From an uncultured Porphyromonadaceae bacterium (GTDB lineage: Bacteria > Bacteroidota > Bacteroidia > Bacteroidales > Muribaculaceae), in contig CAMWNB010000001.1 of the NCBI GenBank assembly GCA_947175495.1, positions 1-64,000 on the forward strand: a stretch of 64,000 nt of DNA. The letters are read 5' to 3'. The translations under genes were made by a program, and so were the position numbers. Shown piece by piece: positions 8,846 to 18,474 of the stretch. The notes below the pieces were generated by a model. It did not search any database. It was given only the letters and a program-made list of their open reading frames with translations, and was not told the DNA's origin. Numbering within the stretch: position 1 is the stretch's first letter; each line of letters opens with the position of its first letter.

Positions 8846-10030
8846 ATGAATAAATACGATTTCGACTGTGTGATAGACCGCCGCGACACGGGAGCGGTGA
8901 AATACGAGGGCCTGGACGCCATGTTCGGACGCCACGATGTGACGCCGCTGTGGATCGCCGACCTGGACTTTGCCGTGTGTCCCGACATCATAAAGGCGCT
9001 GAGCCACCGCCTGGAGCACCCCGTGCTGGGCTACTCGGCCGCGCCCGACGCCTACTGGCAGAGCATCATCGACTGGCAGCGCCGCCGCCACGGCTTCGAG
9101 GTGCGCCGCGAGGAGCTTGCCTTTATTCCGGGTGTGGTCAAGGGCATTGCTCTGTGTGTCAATTATTTTACCGGCCGTGGCGATGCCGTGCTGATTCAGC
9201 CTCCGGTCTACCATCCTTTCCGCATGGTGGTGGAAGGCAACGGACGTCGCGTGGTGGAGAACCCGCTGCTGTTCGACGGCGAGCGTTACAGCATGGACCT
9301 CGACGGGCTGGCCGACGTGCTGCGCCGCGAGCGTCCGCGCATGATGATACTGTGCAACCCTCACAATCCCATAGGCATACAGTGGGACGAGGCGACGCTG
9401 CGCCGCGTGGCCGCCTTGTGCCGCGAGACGGGCACGGTGGTCGTCAGCGATGAGATCCACGGCGACCTCGTGCTGCACGGACGCCGCCACATTCCCTTCC
9501 TGGAGGTGAGCGACGACGCGCGTGCCGTGGGAGTGATGCTCGGCGCTCCGAGCAAGACGTTCAACATCCCCGGCCTCGTGAGCTCGTGGATGGTGGTGAA
9601 GAGCGAGAGCCTGCGTGCCGATTTCTACCGGTGGATGGAGGTGAACGAGTTCTCCGCGCCTGTGATGATAAGCACCATCGGCGCCGAGGCTGCCTATACC
9701 GCCGGCGAGCAGTGGCTCGACGAGATGATGCGCTATGTGGAGAGCAACATCGAATTTGCCATCGACTATGTGGCCGGCAACATACCCGGCGTGCGCGTGG
9801 TGCGCCCCGAGGCTTCGTTCCTGCTGTGGCTCGATTTCAACGACCTCGGCCTCGAGCAGAAAGAGCTGATGCGCATGCTCGTGGACGACGCGCGCATCGC
9901 CGCCAACGACGGCACCATGTTCGGCCGCCAGGGCAAGGGCTTCTGCCGCCTCAACGTGGGCACGCCGCGATGCGTGCTCACCGCCGCCCTCGACCACATC
10001 CGCGACGCCGTAAGACACATCAGGTCATGA
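8846..10030 (+). CDS. PLP-dependent aminotransferase, MalY/PatB (cystathionine beta-lyase-like) family
   Basis: Class I/II fold PLP enzyme of 394 residues. MalY/PatB members cleave C-S bonds such as that of cystathionine; some act as aminotransferases. Key signs are PLWIADLDFAV near residue 35, the substrate-side stretch QPPVYHPF near 131, CNPHNPIG near 170, VVSDEIHGDL near 206, the Schiff-base Lys237 in GAPSKTFNIPGL, and the C-terminal Arg in RLNVGTPR. The ORF is open far upstream, but the start at 8846 fits the promoter and the family N-terminus (MNKYDFDCVIDRRDTG). It overlaps aroA by four bases. The likely job is methionine or sulfur amino acid metabolism; substrate unproven. Confidence 0.88.
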   Translation: MNKYDFDCVIDRRDTGAVKYEGLDAMFGRHDVTPLWIADLDFAVCPDIIKALSHRLEHPVLGYSAAPDAYWQSIIDWQRRRHGFEVRREELAFIPGVVKGIALCVNYFTGRGDAVLIQPPVYHPFRMVVEGNGRRVVENPLLFDGERYSMDLDGLADVLRRERPRMMILCNPHNPIGIQWDEATLRRVAALCRETGTVVVSDEIHGDLVLHGRRHIPFLEVSDDARAVGVMLGAPSKTFNIPGLVSSWMVVKSESLRADFYRWMEVNEFSAPVMISTIGAEAAYTAGEQWLDEMMRYVESNIEFAIDYVAGNIPGVRVVRPEASFLLWLDFNDLGLEQKELMRMLVDDARIAANDGTMFGRQGKGFCRLNVGTPRCVLTAALDHIRDAVRHIRS

Positions 10031-11238
10031 AGCTGCGTATTCTTCCTCCCGACGGGATGCTCGACACGGCGCTCGCTCTGCCGCCGAGCAAGAGCATGAG
10101 CGTGCGCGCCGTGGCCATGGCTGCCGCGGGCGCCGCATACGACGGCCCGACGGCCGACTGCGCCGACACCGCTGCCATGCGCCGCGTGGCAGCGGCCGGC
10201 ACCGGCACGGCCGATGCCGGCGACAGCGGCGCCGCCCTGCGCTTCGGCACTGCCCTGCTTGCGGCCACCGAGGGCACCGACGTCGTCATCGCGGGCTCGC
10301 CCCGGCTGATGGCTCGCCCTATGGCCCCGCTGATAGAGGCCCTGCGGATGCTTGGCGCCGATGTGGAGGACGGAGAGGATGGCGTGCGCGTGCGTGGCCG
10401 GCTCCTTGCCGGAGGCCGCGTGGCGGTCGGTTCCGGCGTCAGCTCGCAGTTCGTGTCGGCGCTGCTGATGGCTGCGCCGCTGATGGCCGGCGGCCTTGAG
10501 CTGACCATCGACTGGAATCAGCCTTCGCTGCCCTACATAGACATGACGCTCGCTATGATGCGCGCCCGAGGCATCGACGCCTCCCGCGAGGGCATAGAGA
10601 TAGGCGTGCGCCCCGGCGCCTACCGGGCCGCGGCCGAGCCCGACGTGGAGCCCGACTGGAGCGCGGCGGCGTTCTGGTACGAGATAGCGGCGCTGACGGC
10701 CGGCTTCGTCACTCTGCGCGGCATGAAGCCTGCGAGTGTGCAGGGCGACCGCGCCGTGGCCGACATATTCACCCGCCTGGGCGTGGTCACCGCTTTCGAC
10801 GGCGAAGGCGCGCAGCTGAGCGCCGACCCCGAGATGCACGCCCGTCTCGACATAGACTGCTCCGCCACGCCGGATCTTGTGCCCGCAATGGCCGTAACGG
10901 CCACGTTGCTGGGCGTGCCCTTCGAATTTTCCGGCACGGCGGCGCTGCGCGACAAGGAGTGCGACCGCGTGGCCGCGATTGTCGAGGAACTGGCCAAGAC
11001 GGGCGCTGTGGTGGAGTACGACCGCGGCACGCTGCAGTGGGACGGGCGTCGCGTGCCCGTGATGGAGCTGCCGGAATTCGACGCCCGCGGCGACCACCGC
11101 ATGGCCATGGCTCTGGCGCCTGTGGCCGTGTTCGCTCCGGGCATCACCATTGACGGCGCCGAGTGTGTCGGCAAGTCTTATCCTGAGTTCTGGGACCACT
11201 TGCGGGCCGCAGGCTTTGAAGTGGAGGAGGCGGAATAG
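10027..11238 (+). CDS. aroA: 3-phosphoshikimate 1-carboxyvinyltransferase (EPSP synthase)
   Basis: Joins phosphoenolpyruvate and shikimate 3-phosphate in the chorismate pathway. 403 residues with the N-terminal Lys-Ser pair in PPSKSMSVRA (about 20), GDSGAALRF near 67 (PEP/S3P site), SGVSSQFVSALLMAAPL near 140, ASVQGDRAVADIFTRLG near 236, and the C-terminal FDARGDHRMAMALA and GKSYPEFW blocks. The NAGTA(M/L)R signature of well-studied forms is replaced by DSGAALR, as in many Bacteroidetes. Translationally coupled to the aminotransferase upstream. The next ORF starts directly after the stop codon. Confidence 0.93.
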   Translation: MKLRILPPDGMLDTALALPPSKSMSVRAVAMAAAGAAYDGPTADCADTAAMRRVAAAGTGTADAGDSGAALRFGTALLAATEGTDVVIAGSPRLMARPMAPLIEALRMLGADVEDGEDGVRVRGRLLAGGRVAVGSGVSSQFVSALLMAAPLMAGGLELTIDWNQPSLPYIDMTLAMMRARGIDASREGIEIGVRPGAYRAAAEPDVEPDWSAAAFWYEIAALTAGFVTLRGMKPASVQGDRAVADIFTRLGVVTAFDGEGAQLSADPEMHARLDIDCSATPDLVPAMAVTATLLGVPFEFSGTAALRDKECDRVAAIVEELAKTGAVVEYDRGTLQWDGRRVPVMELPEFDARGDHRMAMALAPVAVFAPGITIDGAECVGKSYPEFWDHLRAAGFEVEEAE

Positions 11239-11649
11239 ATGGTGGCTGCGCTTGTCATACTTGCTGCGATAGTGGCCGTAGGCGCTCTGTGCCTGCTCTA
11301 CGAGCTGTGGTGCCGCCGCCGTGGCGTCGCCGGGCCTGCGGTGGCGCCGGAGCCGCCCGGGGAGTGCTGCGGACAGCACGAGGTGTGCGAGCGCGACTCG
11401 CTGCTTGCCGCTGTGTCGGAGCAGATAGAGTACTTCGACGACGAGGAACTCGATGCCTATGCCGGGCGCGCGTCCGATGCCTACACCGAGCGAGAGACCG
11501 AGATATTCCGTGACATACTGCTGTCGCTGCTGCCCGACGACGTGGCCCCCTGGGCCCGCAGCCTGCAGCTGCGCGGCATCGAACTGCCCGCACCCGTGCG
11601 CGAGGAATTGCTGCTGATTGTGGGCGAAAACCGAACTGAAAATGCTTGA
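11239..11649 (+). CDS. Small membrane-anchored protein of unknown function
   Basis: 136 residues. Residues 2-22 form one transmembrane helix (VAALVILAAIVAVGALCLLY), followed by a basic stop and a Pro-rich linker. A Cys-His motif, CCGQHEVCERDS, lies near residue 48, and an acidic helical domain (YFDDEELDAYAGR) continues to the end. The Cys/His cluster could bind metal or be redox-active, which would fit the metal transporter permease that follows, but this is inference. It starts immediately after the aroA stop and overlaps the permease gene by eight bases. I believe proteins with the same Cys-His and DDEELD pattern occur widely in Bacteroidales, but I cannot name a proven role. Confidence 0.75.
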   Translation: MVAALVILAAIVAVGALCLLYELWCRRRGVAGPAVAPEPPGECCGQHEVCERDSLLAAVSEQIEYFDDEELDAYAGRASDAYTERETEIFRDILLSLLPDDVAPWARSLQLRGIELPAPVREELLLIVGENRTENA

Positions 11650-12462
11650 ATTTCTTGACTATACTTTCTTCCGCTATGCGCTCGCCGGCGTGGTGCTCAT
11701 CAGCATCTCGGCGGCCATAGTGGGCAGCTATATAATCACACGCCGCATGGTGGCCATAGCCGGCGGCATCACCCATGCCTGCTTCGGCGGCCTCGGCCTG
11801 GGCTACTTCCTGGGTGTCAGCCCGGCGGCGATGGCGGCGGTGTTTGCCGTGGCGTCGAGCGCGGGGGTGGAGTGGATGTCGCAGCGCATGCGACTGCGCG
11901 AGGATTCGGCCATCGCCGTGGTGTGGTCGCTCGGCATGGCTGTCGGTGTGCTGTTTGTGTTCATGACGCCCGGCTATGTGCCCGAGCTCAACAGTTTTCT
12001 GTTCGGCAACATACTCACCATCAGCCTGCAGGATCTCTGGACCTTCGCCGGCTTCACGGCCCTGCTCTGCGGCTTCTTCGCGTGGCGTTACAGGCAGATA
12101 GTGGCCGTGGCCTTCGACCGCGACTTCGCCCGCGTGCAGGGGCTGCCCGTGCGGTTCGTATCATATGCGATGACGGTGTCTGTGGCCGTGTGCATCGTGC
12201 TCACCATACGTCTTGTCGGCGTGATGCTGCTGATGTCGATGATGTCGCTGCCGATGATGACGGCCGAGGTGTTCTGCCGCCGCTTCTCCACGATGATGCC
12301 CGTGTCGGCCGCCGTGGCCGTGTCGGCGGGCGTGGGAGGCCTTTTCGCCGGCGCCGCTGCCGATGTGCCGTGCTCGGCCATGATAGTGATAATCCTTGTC
12401 GTGATTTTCGCCGTTGCCAAGGCCGTCGAGGCCCTGCGGCCGCGCCACGCCCGTCCCGCGCG

Positions 12463-12466
<4 letters not shown>
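11642..12466 (+). CDS. Metal ion ABC transporter permease (ZnuB/MntB family)
   Basis: Integral membrane permease of the zinc/manganese/iron ABC importer family (ABC-3), 274 residues with 7-8 hydrophobic helices. Typical stretches are the first helix with AGVVLISISAAIVGSYIITRRM, the GGITHACFGGLGLGYFLG motif where such permeases have SHA, and the conserved LL(M/I)SMMSLPMMTA region before the last helices. An ATG at 11618 is in frame, but the start at 11642 gives the family N-terminus. No ATPase or binding-protein gene is adjacent, so the partners must be elsewhere. Coupled to recQ by a four-base overlap. Confidence 0.85.
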
Positions 12467-14286
<1,820 letters not shown>

Positions 14287-14289
14287 CGC

Positions 14290-14319
14290 TTGCCGTTTGG
14301 AAAAAATTTCGTAATTTTG
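14290..14319 (+). promoter_or_regulatory. Promoter of the DASS transporter gene
   Basis: TTG at 14290-14292 and TAATTTTG at 14312-14319, 19 bases apart. The leader to the ATG at 14407 is about 80-85 bases and contains the direct repeat GCGTGTCGCG (14332 and 14355). Confidence 0.5.
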
Positions 14320-14406
14320 CCCCCGTTTTTTGCGTGTCGCGCTTTGCGAGAAGCGTGTCGCGCCATGCCGATTGTTGAAATCATATAGTATATCAACCAT
14401 TATATC

Positions 14407-15921
14407 ATGTTCACAATTTTTCATGGCTTTCACCTCGTGGAGGCCTATCATCAATGGAAAAAGGAGCATCGCAAGAACAACAACCCGATAGGGTTGAAGG
14501 TGCTCAAACTGTGCATCGCCATCGCGGCCGCACTGTTTTTATGGATCGCTCCCTCGTCGGTCTACGGTCTGCCGGGTCTCAGCCCTGTGGAGCACCGTGT
14601 CATCGCCATCTTCGCTTTTGCAGCGCTGATGTGGCTCTTCGATGCCGTGCCGGCATGGACGAGCTCGCTCGTGGTGGTGGTGCTGCTTCTGTTCTGCACG
14701 TCGGACAGCGCGCTGTGGTTCTTCCAGACGGGCGCCGACGGCGTGAAGTATGAGAACCTCGTCAGCAACACCGCTATCCTTCACTGCTTCGCCGATCCCA
14801 CCATCATGCTGTTCATCGGCGGCTTCATCATAGCCATCGCCGCCACCAAGAGCGGCCTCGACGTGAAGCTGGCCAAGGTGATGCTGGCTCCGTTCGGCAC
14901 CCGCTCCGAGAGCGTGCTGCTGGGCTTCCTGCTCGTGACGGCCGTGTTCTCCATGTTCATCAGCAACACCGCAACGGCGGCCATGATGCTTACCTTCCTG
15001 GCTCCCGTGCTCAAGGCTCTGCCGGCCGACGGCAAGGGCAAGATCGGTCTGGCGCTCGCCATCCCTATCGGCGCCAACATCGGCGGCATGGGCACGCCCA
15101 TCGGCACGCCTCCCAACGCCATCGCCCTGAAGTTTCTCAACGATCCCGCAGGTATGAATATGGGTATCGGCTTCGGCCAGTGGATGATGGTGATGGTGCC
15201 CGTGACCCTCGTGCTGCTGTTCTTCGCATGGTTTGTGCTCGGCCGCATGTTCCCCTTCAAGCAGAAGACAATCCATCTGCAGATCGAGAGCCACCACGAG
15301 GCCAAACCCACCGACGCCCTCGTGTATGTCACATTCGCCGTCACCGTGGCCCTGTGGCTGACGGACTCCGTGACGGGCGTCAACGCCAACGTAGTGGCAA
15401 TGCTCCCTGTGGGCGTGCTCTGCATGGCGGGTGTCATCACCAAGCGCGACCTTGAACAGATTTCGTGGAGCATCCTGTGGATGATAGCCGGCGCCTTCGC
15501 CCTCGGCGTGGCAATGCGTCAGTCGGGCCTCGCCGCCCACATGATCGAGGCCATCCCCTTCGGCCAGTGGTCGCCTCTGGCAGTCATCATCGGCTCGGGC
15601 CTGCTTTGCTATCTCATGGCCAACTTCATCAGCCACACGGCCACCGCGGCCCTGTTCGTGCCTATCCTGGCTATCGCCGGCACTTCCATGGAAGCGCAGC
15701 TCGGCGCCTTCGGCGGTGTGTCTACGCTGCTCATCGGTGTGGCCGTGTGCTCGTCGCTGGCTATGGTGCTGCCCATCTCCACGCCCCCGAACGCCCTGGC
15801 CGATGCCACGGGCTTCATCAAGCAGAAAGACATGGTGCGCACCGGTCTCATCATGGGCCTCGTGGGCCTCGTGCTGGGCTACGCCGTGCTCATCTTCTGC
15901 GGCGTCAACGGCATCTTCTGA
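14407..15921 (+). CDS. DASS/SLC13-family sodium-coupled anion symporter
   Basis: Inner-membrane symporter of 504 residues with about 11-12 helices and the internal two-fold repeat of the DASS family. The paired sodium/substrate motifs are SNTATAAM (about 191) with PIGTPPNAIA (about 232) in the first half, and SHTATAAL (about 410) with PISTPPNALA (about 458) in the second. Members carry dicarboxylates, citrate or sulfate. The first motif matches the SNT signature of dicarboxylate carriers, but the second has SHT instead, so the substrate is left open. It stands alone between its own promoter and a bidirectional terminator. Confidence 0.88.
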   Translation: MFTIFHGFHLVEAYHQWKKEHRKNNNPIGLKVLKLCIAIAAALFLWIAPSSVYGLPGLSPVEHRVIAIFAFAALMWLFDAVPAWTSSLVVVVLLLFCTSDSALWFFQTGADGVKYENLVSNTAILHCFADPTIMLFIGGFIIAIAATKSGLDVKLAKVMLAPFGTRSESVLLGFLLVTAVFSMFISNTATAAMMLTFLAPVLKALPADGKGKIGLALAIPIGANIGGMGTPIGTPPNAIALKFLNDPAGMNMGIGFGQWMMVMVPVTLVLLFFAWFVLGRMFPFKQKTIHLQIESHHEAKPTDALVYVTFAVTVALWLTDSVTGVNANVVAMLPVGVLCMAGVITKRDLEQISWSILWMIAGAFALGVAMRQSGLAAHMIEAIPFGQWSPLAVIIGSGLLCYLMANFISHTATAALFVPILAIAGTSMEAQLGAFGGVSTLLIGVAVCSSLAMVLPISTPPNALADATGFIKQKDMVRTGLIMGLVGLVLGYAVLIFCGVNGIF

Positions 15922-15940
15922 ATCCGCCCCGACACAAACA

Positions 15941-15976
15941 AAAAAACGGCAGCCTTCATCCGGGGCTGCCGTTTTT
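15941..15976. terminator. Bidirectional terminator between the DASS gene and the LysR gene
   Basis: AAAAAACGGCAGCC and GGCTGCCGTTTTT pair with A and T runs on both sides. It serves both convergent genes. Confidence 0.85.
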
Positions 15977-16012
15977 GTTTGTCGTCGCTCGCTTCAATGG
16001 CCGGGGACGGAG

Positions 16013-16918
16013 TCAGAGGAGCCACTCGCGGACGCGCTCGCGGACGGCGTTGGATTCGCGCAGCATGCGGATGAACTCGAGGGCCGACTGCTTGCGGTAG
16101 GCCCCGCGCAGCACATGCACGCAGCCGTCCATCTCGTTGTCGGGCAGGTCGAGGCGTATGGCACGCACGCCCGGCTCGCTGTAGACGGTGCCCTCGGCAA
16201 GCACAGTGACGAGCTCGCTCTGCTTGATGAGCTTGAGCAGGATGTTCACCTCGTTGAGTTCGATGCGGATGCGCAGCGCCGGCGCAAGGGGCGTCAGATG
16301 GCGCTCGAAGGCGTTGCGTGCCTGCAGGCCGCGCGAGGGCAGGGCGAGGTCGTATTTCTCGATGTCGGCCAGGGTCACGCGCTCGCGCGATGCGAGCGGG
16401 TGGCCTTCGTTGACGATTACGGCCAGGTGATTGTCGAACAGCACATGCGACTCTATCTCGGGCATGCGCTCGGTGGGGCGGAACGCCAGCACGAAGTCGA
16501 CGTCGCGTCGCTGCAGCATCTCCATCAGTTCGGCCATGGGTTTGTAGCAGATGTTCAGTCGCACGCGCGGATGTTGCTTCATGAACTCGAGCAGTGTCTC
16601 GGTGAGTATGGGACTGAAAGAGTAGGTGACGCCGATGTTGAGCGTGCCGGAGAGCAGTTTCTGCAGGTCGTCGATGCGCTGCACGCATGTCTCGGCGTCG
16701 TGGACGGTGCGTCGCGCGCAAGGCAGCAGCTCGCTGCCGGCTTCGGTGAGTGTGAGTGTGTGGGCGCCTCGGCCGAAGAGTTGCACGCCCAGCTCGTCCT
16801 CGAGCTGCTTGATCTGTTGCGACAGGGTGCTCTGGGCGATGCACAGGGTTTTGGCGGCCTCTGAGAAGTTGAGGGTCTCGGCGGCGCGCACGAAGTATTT
16901 GAGTTGACGGAGTTCCAT
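16013..16918 (-). CDS. LysR-family transcriptional regulator
   Basis: 301 residues. The N-terminus MELRQLKYFVRAAETLNFSE starts the family winged HTH, with AQSTLSQQIKQLE as the recognition helix and LFGRGAHTLTLTEAG as the wing. A periplasmic-binding-like effector domain runs from about residue 90, with the usual LNIGVTYSF start. The ORF is open further upstream, but this ATG is fixed by homology to the LysR N-terminus. TACCTTTG lies only four bases before the ATG (16930-16923) without a clear -33 box, so the mRNA could be leaderless, or the gene may be read through from the exporter genes upstream. The effector and targets are unknown. Confidence 0.9.
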   Translation of the reverse strand: MELRQLKYFVRAAETLNFSEAAKTLCIAQSTLSQQIKQLEDELGVQLFGRGAHTLTLTEAGSELLPCARRTVHDAETCVQRIDDLQKLLSGTLNIGVTYSFSPILTETLLEFMKQHPRVRLNICYKPMAELMEMLQRRDVDFVLAFRPTERMPEIESHVLFDNHLAVIVNEGHPLASRERVTLADIEKYDLALPSRGLQARNAFERHLTPLAPALRIRIELNEVNILLKLIKQSELVTVLAEGTVYSEPGVRAIRLDLPDNEMDGCVHVLRGAYRKQSALEFIRMLRESNAVRERVREWLL

Positions 16919-16935
16919 TTTGCAAAGGTAAGCAA

Positions 16936-17430
16936 TTATCTGGTTGCCTGGAAGGAAATTTTCTTGAGCGCGAACACGGGGATGTTGGCGCCCAGCACCA
17001 TGCCGAGCATGATGAATGTGCACGTCAGGCCGTTCTGCGCGAATAGCGACAGGTAGCGGTCGAAGGCGGCCTCGCCCGTGTGGAGCATGCACGAGATGAG
17101 CGCCTGCACGGTGCGGTAGGCGTACATGCCGGGAATCATCGGCAGCAGCGCCGGGAAGAGGCACACTTCGGCGGGACACTTGATGAGGGGTGCCAGCAGC
17201 ACGCCGAGCACACCCACCGCCATGGCTGCGGCGGTGCTTGCCATCACGATGTGCATGCCGGCGATGTCGGGCGCCATGAGCACGTAGCGCACGGCGTGGC
17301 CCACGGCTGCGATAACGGCGCACACGGCGTAGGCGCGCCGCGGAGTGTTGCTGATGGAGGAAAAACCGATAGCGGCTATCGCTGCGAACAATCCGTCCTC
17401 AAAAATATTTACGAAAATCTCGCTGCTCAT
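16936..17430 (-). CDS. ThrE-type threonine/serine exporter, small subunit (ThrE_2/DUF3815-like)
   Basis: 164-residue membrane protein with four to five hydrophobic helices. The stretches CPAEVCLFPALLPMIPGMYAYR and LGANIPVFALKK are typical of the C-terminal half of ThrE exporters, which is often a separate gene. I chose the ATG at 17430 (MSSEIFVNIFEDGLFAAIAA) over an upstream in-frame ATG because it begins at the first helix and lies just after the stop of the partner gene. It is likely to work with the protein at 17433-18212 as a two-component amino acid exporter. Confidence 0.8.
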   Translation of the reverse strand: MSSEIFVNIFEDGLFAAIAAIGFSSISNTPRRAYAVCAVIAAVGHAVRYVLMAPDIAGMHIVMASTAAAMAVGVLGVLLAPLIKCPAEVCLFPALLPMIPGMYAYRTVQALISCMLHTGEAAFDRYLSLFAQNGLTCTFIMLGMVLGANIPVFALKKISFQATR

Positions 17431-17432
17431 GG

Positions 17433-18212
17433 TCAGAATTTTTCGAGTCCGAGGATAAACATGCCCGCGCACAGGCCGGCCGAGAGGCATGCTGTGAGCA
17501 CGCATGCGTCCATGAAGCGGCTGAACGCGCACAGGTAGTGCTTGGCCATAAGGTCGCTCACGGCGTTGATGTAGGGCACGCCCGGGATTAGGTAGAGCAC
17601 GCTCGTGGCGAGCGCAATGTCGGGTGTGTCACCCCAGCCGAAAATCCACGCACCCGCACTGATGGCTGCCGAGAAGAAAGCCGCGCACAGGAAGGTGAGA
17701 CGCAGGTCGCGTCCGTCGGCTATCATGGTCTGCTTCAGAGGGTAGCCGGCGAGCGTGGCCACGAGCACGGTGAGCATGGCCGCCCAGTCGCCGCCGAACA
17801 GGCGGCAGAAGGCAGCATTGGCCGGACCAACGAGCAGCAGCACCTCCCACTGTCCCGTGGGGCGCGTGCGCTTTATCTCGTCGAAGCGGCGCACGGCTTC
17901 GGGGAAGTCAACCAGGCCGTCGGCTATCTCCCAGCTGAGGCGGCTGAGACGCGCGTTGATGTCGAAGCTGATGCCGCTGTGGCCGGTGCGCCGCGTGTAC
18001 ACGGCCGCATCGGCGCCGTCGGCGCCCGCGAGCGACAGTTCGACGTGCGACGGCATCACCGTGAGCTCGCAGTCGATGCCGAGGGCGCGGGCTATGCGTG
18101 CGGTGTTCTTTGTGATGCGAGCGCAGGTGGCGCCGCAGCCCCATAGCCACGAAGCGTAGTCGGCCAGGAAGGCGCATTTTTCAGAGATTGTCGAAGAGTT
18201 CTGCATCTTCAT
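17433..18212 (-). CDS. ThrE-type threonine/serine exporter, large subunit (DUF1212)
   Basis: 259 residues. The N-terminal half is soluble (residues 1-120) with the family Gly-Ala-rich start LWGCGATCARITKNTARIA. The C-terminal half has about five helices, including LVATLAGYPLKQ and LYLIPGVPYINAVSDL, where the latter is the conserved IPG motif of ThrE. It pairs with the downstream small subunit two bases away. Substrates of the family are threonine and serine; nothing here shows which is used. Its 5' end overlaps the 70-residue membrane protein by 32 bases in another frame. Confidence 0.82.
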   Translation of the reverse strand: MKMQNSSTISEKCAFLADYASWLWGCGATCARITKNTARIARALGIDCELTVMPSHVELSLAGADGADAAVYTRRTGHSGISFDINARLSRLSWEIADGLVDFPEAVRRFDEIKRTRPTGQWEVLLLVGPANAAFCRLFGGDWAAMLTVLVATLAGYPLKQTMIADGRDLRLTFLCAAFFSAAISAGAWIFGWGDTPDIALATSVLYLIPGVPYINAVSDLMAKHYLCAFSRFMDACVLTACLSAGLCAGMFILGLEKF

Positions 18213-18393
18213 CGGAGAGGTCGCCGGGAACGTACAACATCTGGCCCTCCTCGCCTTCCTCGAACAGCGAGCGGCGGGGTTTGTCGCCGGCGGCGGGGCG
18301 GCATTCGGTGTAATAGCGCTCGAAAGCGCGGAAGATAAAGGCGAGCAGCAGCACTGCCACTATAGCCCACCATGTGATTTCTGCTTGTACCAT
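18181..18393 (-). CDS. Small single-pass membrane protein, unknown function
   Basis: 70 residues: one helix (about residues 7-22, TWWAIVAVLLLAFIF), then a basic-aromatic stretch and an acidic C-terminal tail ending LSDEDAELFDNL. It overlaps the ThrE large-subunit gene by 32 bases, implying coupled translation. TACCTTTG at 18422-18415 could be a -7 box, but no clear -33 box is present. I do not recognise a family. The overlap and good codon pattern argue that it is real. Confidence 0.55.
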   Translation of the reverse strand: MVQAEITWWAIVAVLLLAFIFRAFERYYTECRPAAGDKPRRSLFEEGEEGQMLYVPGDLSDEDAELFDNL

Positions 18394-18474
18394 AGTCTTT
18401 TTTTATTTTGGCTGCAAAGGTAACAAGTGAAGCGCCGGCTCGAGGGCCTCCGAGCGCGCGATTTTTCGATAGGT

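Noticed and set aside
16919-17323. N-terminal extension of the LysR protein
   Set aside because: The extension overlaps the exporter small-subunit gene in another frame and has no LysR similarity. MELRQLKYF at 16918 is the canonical start.
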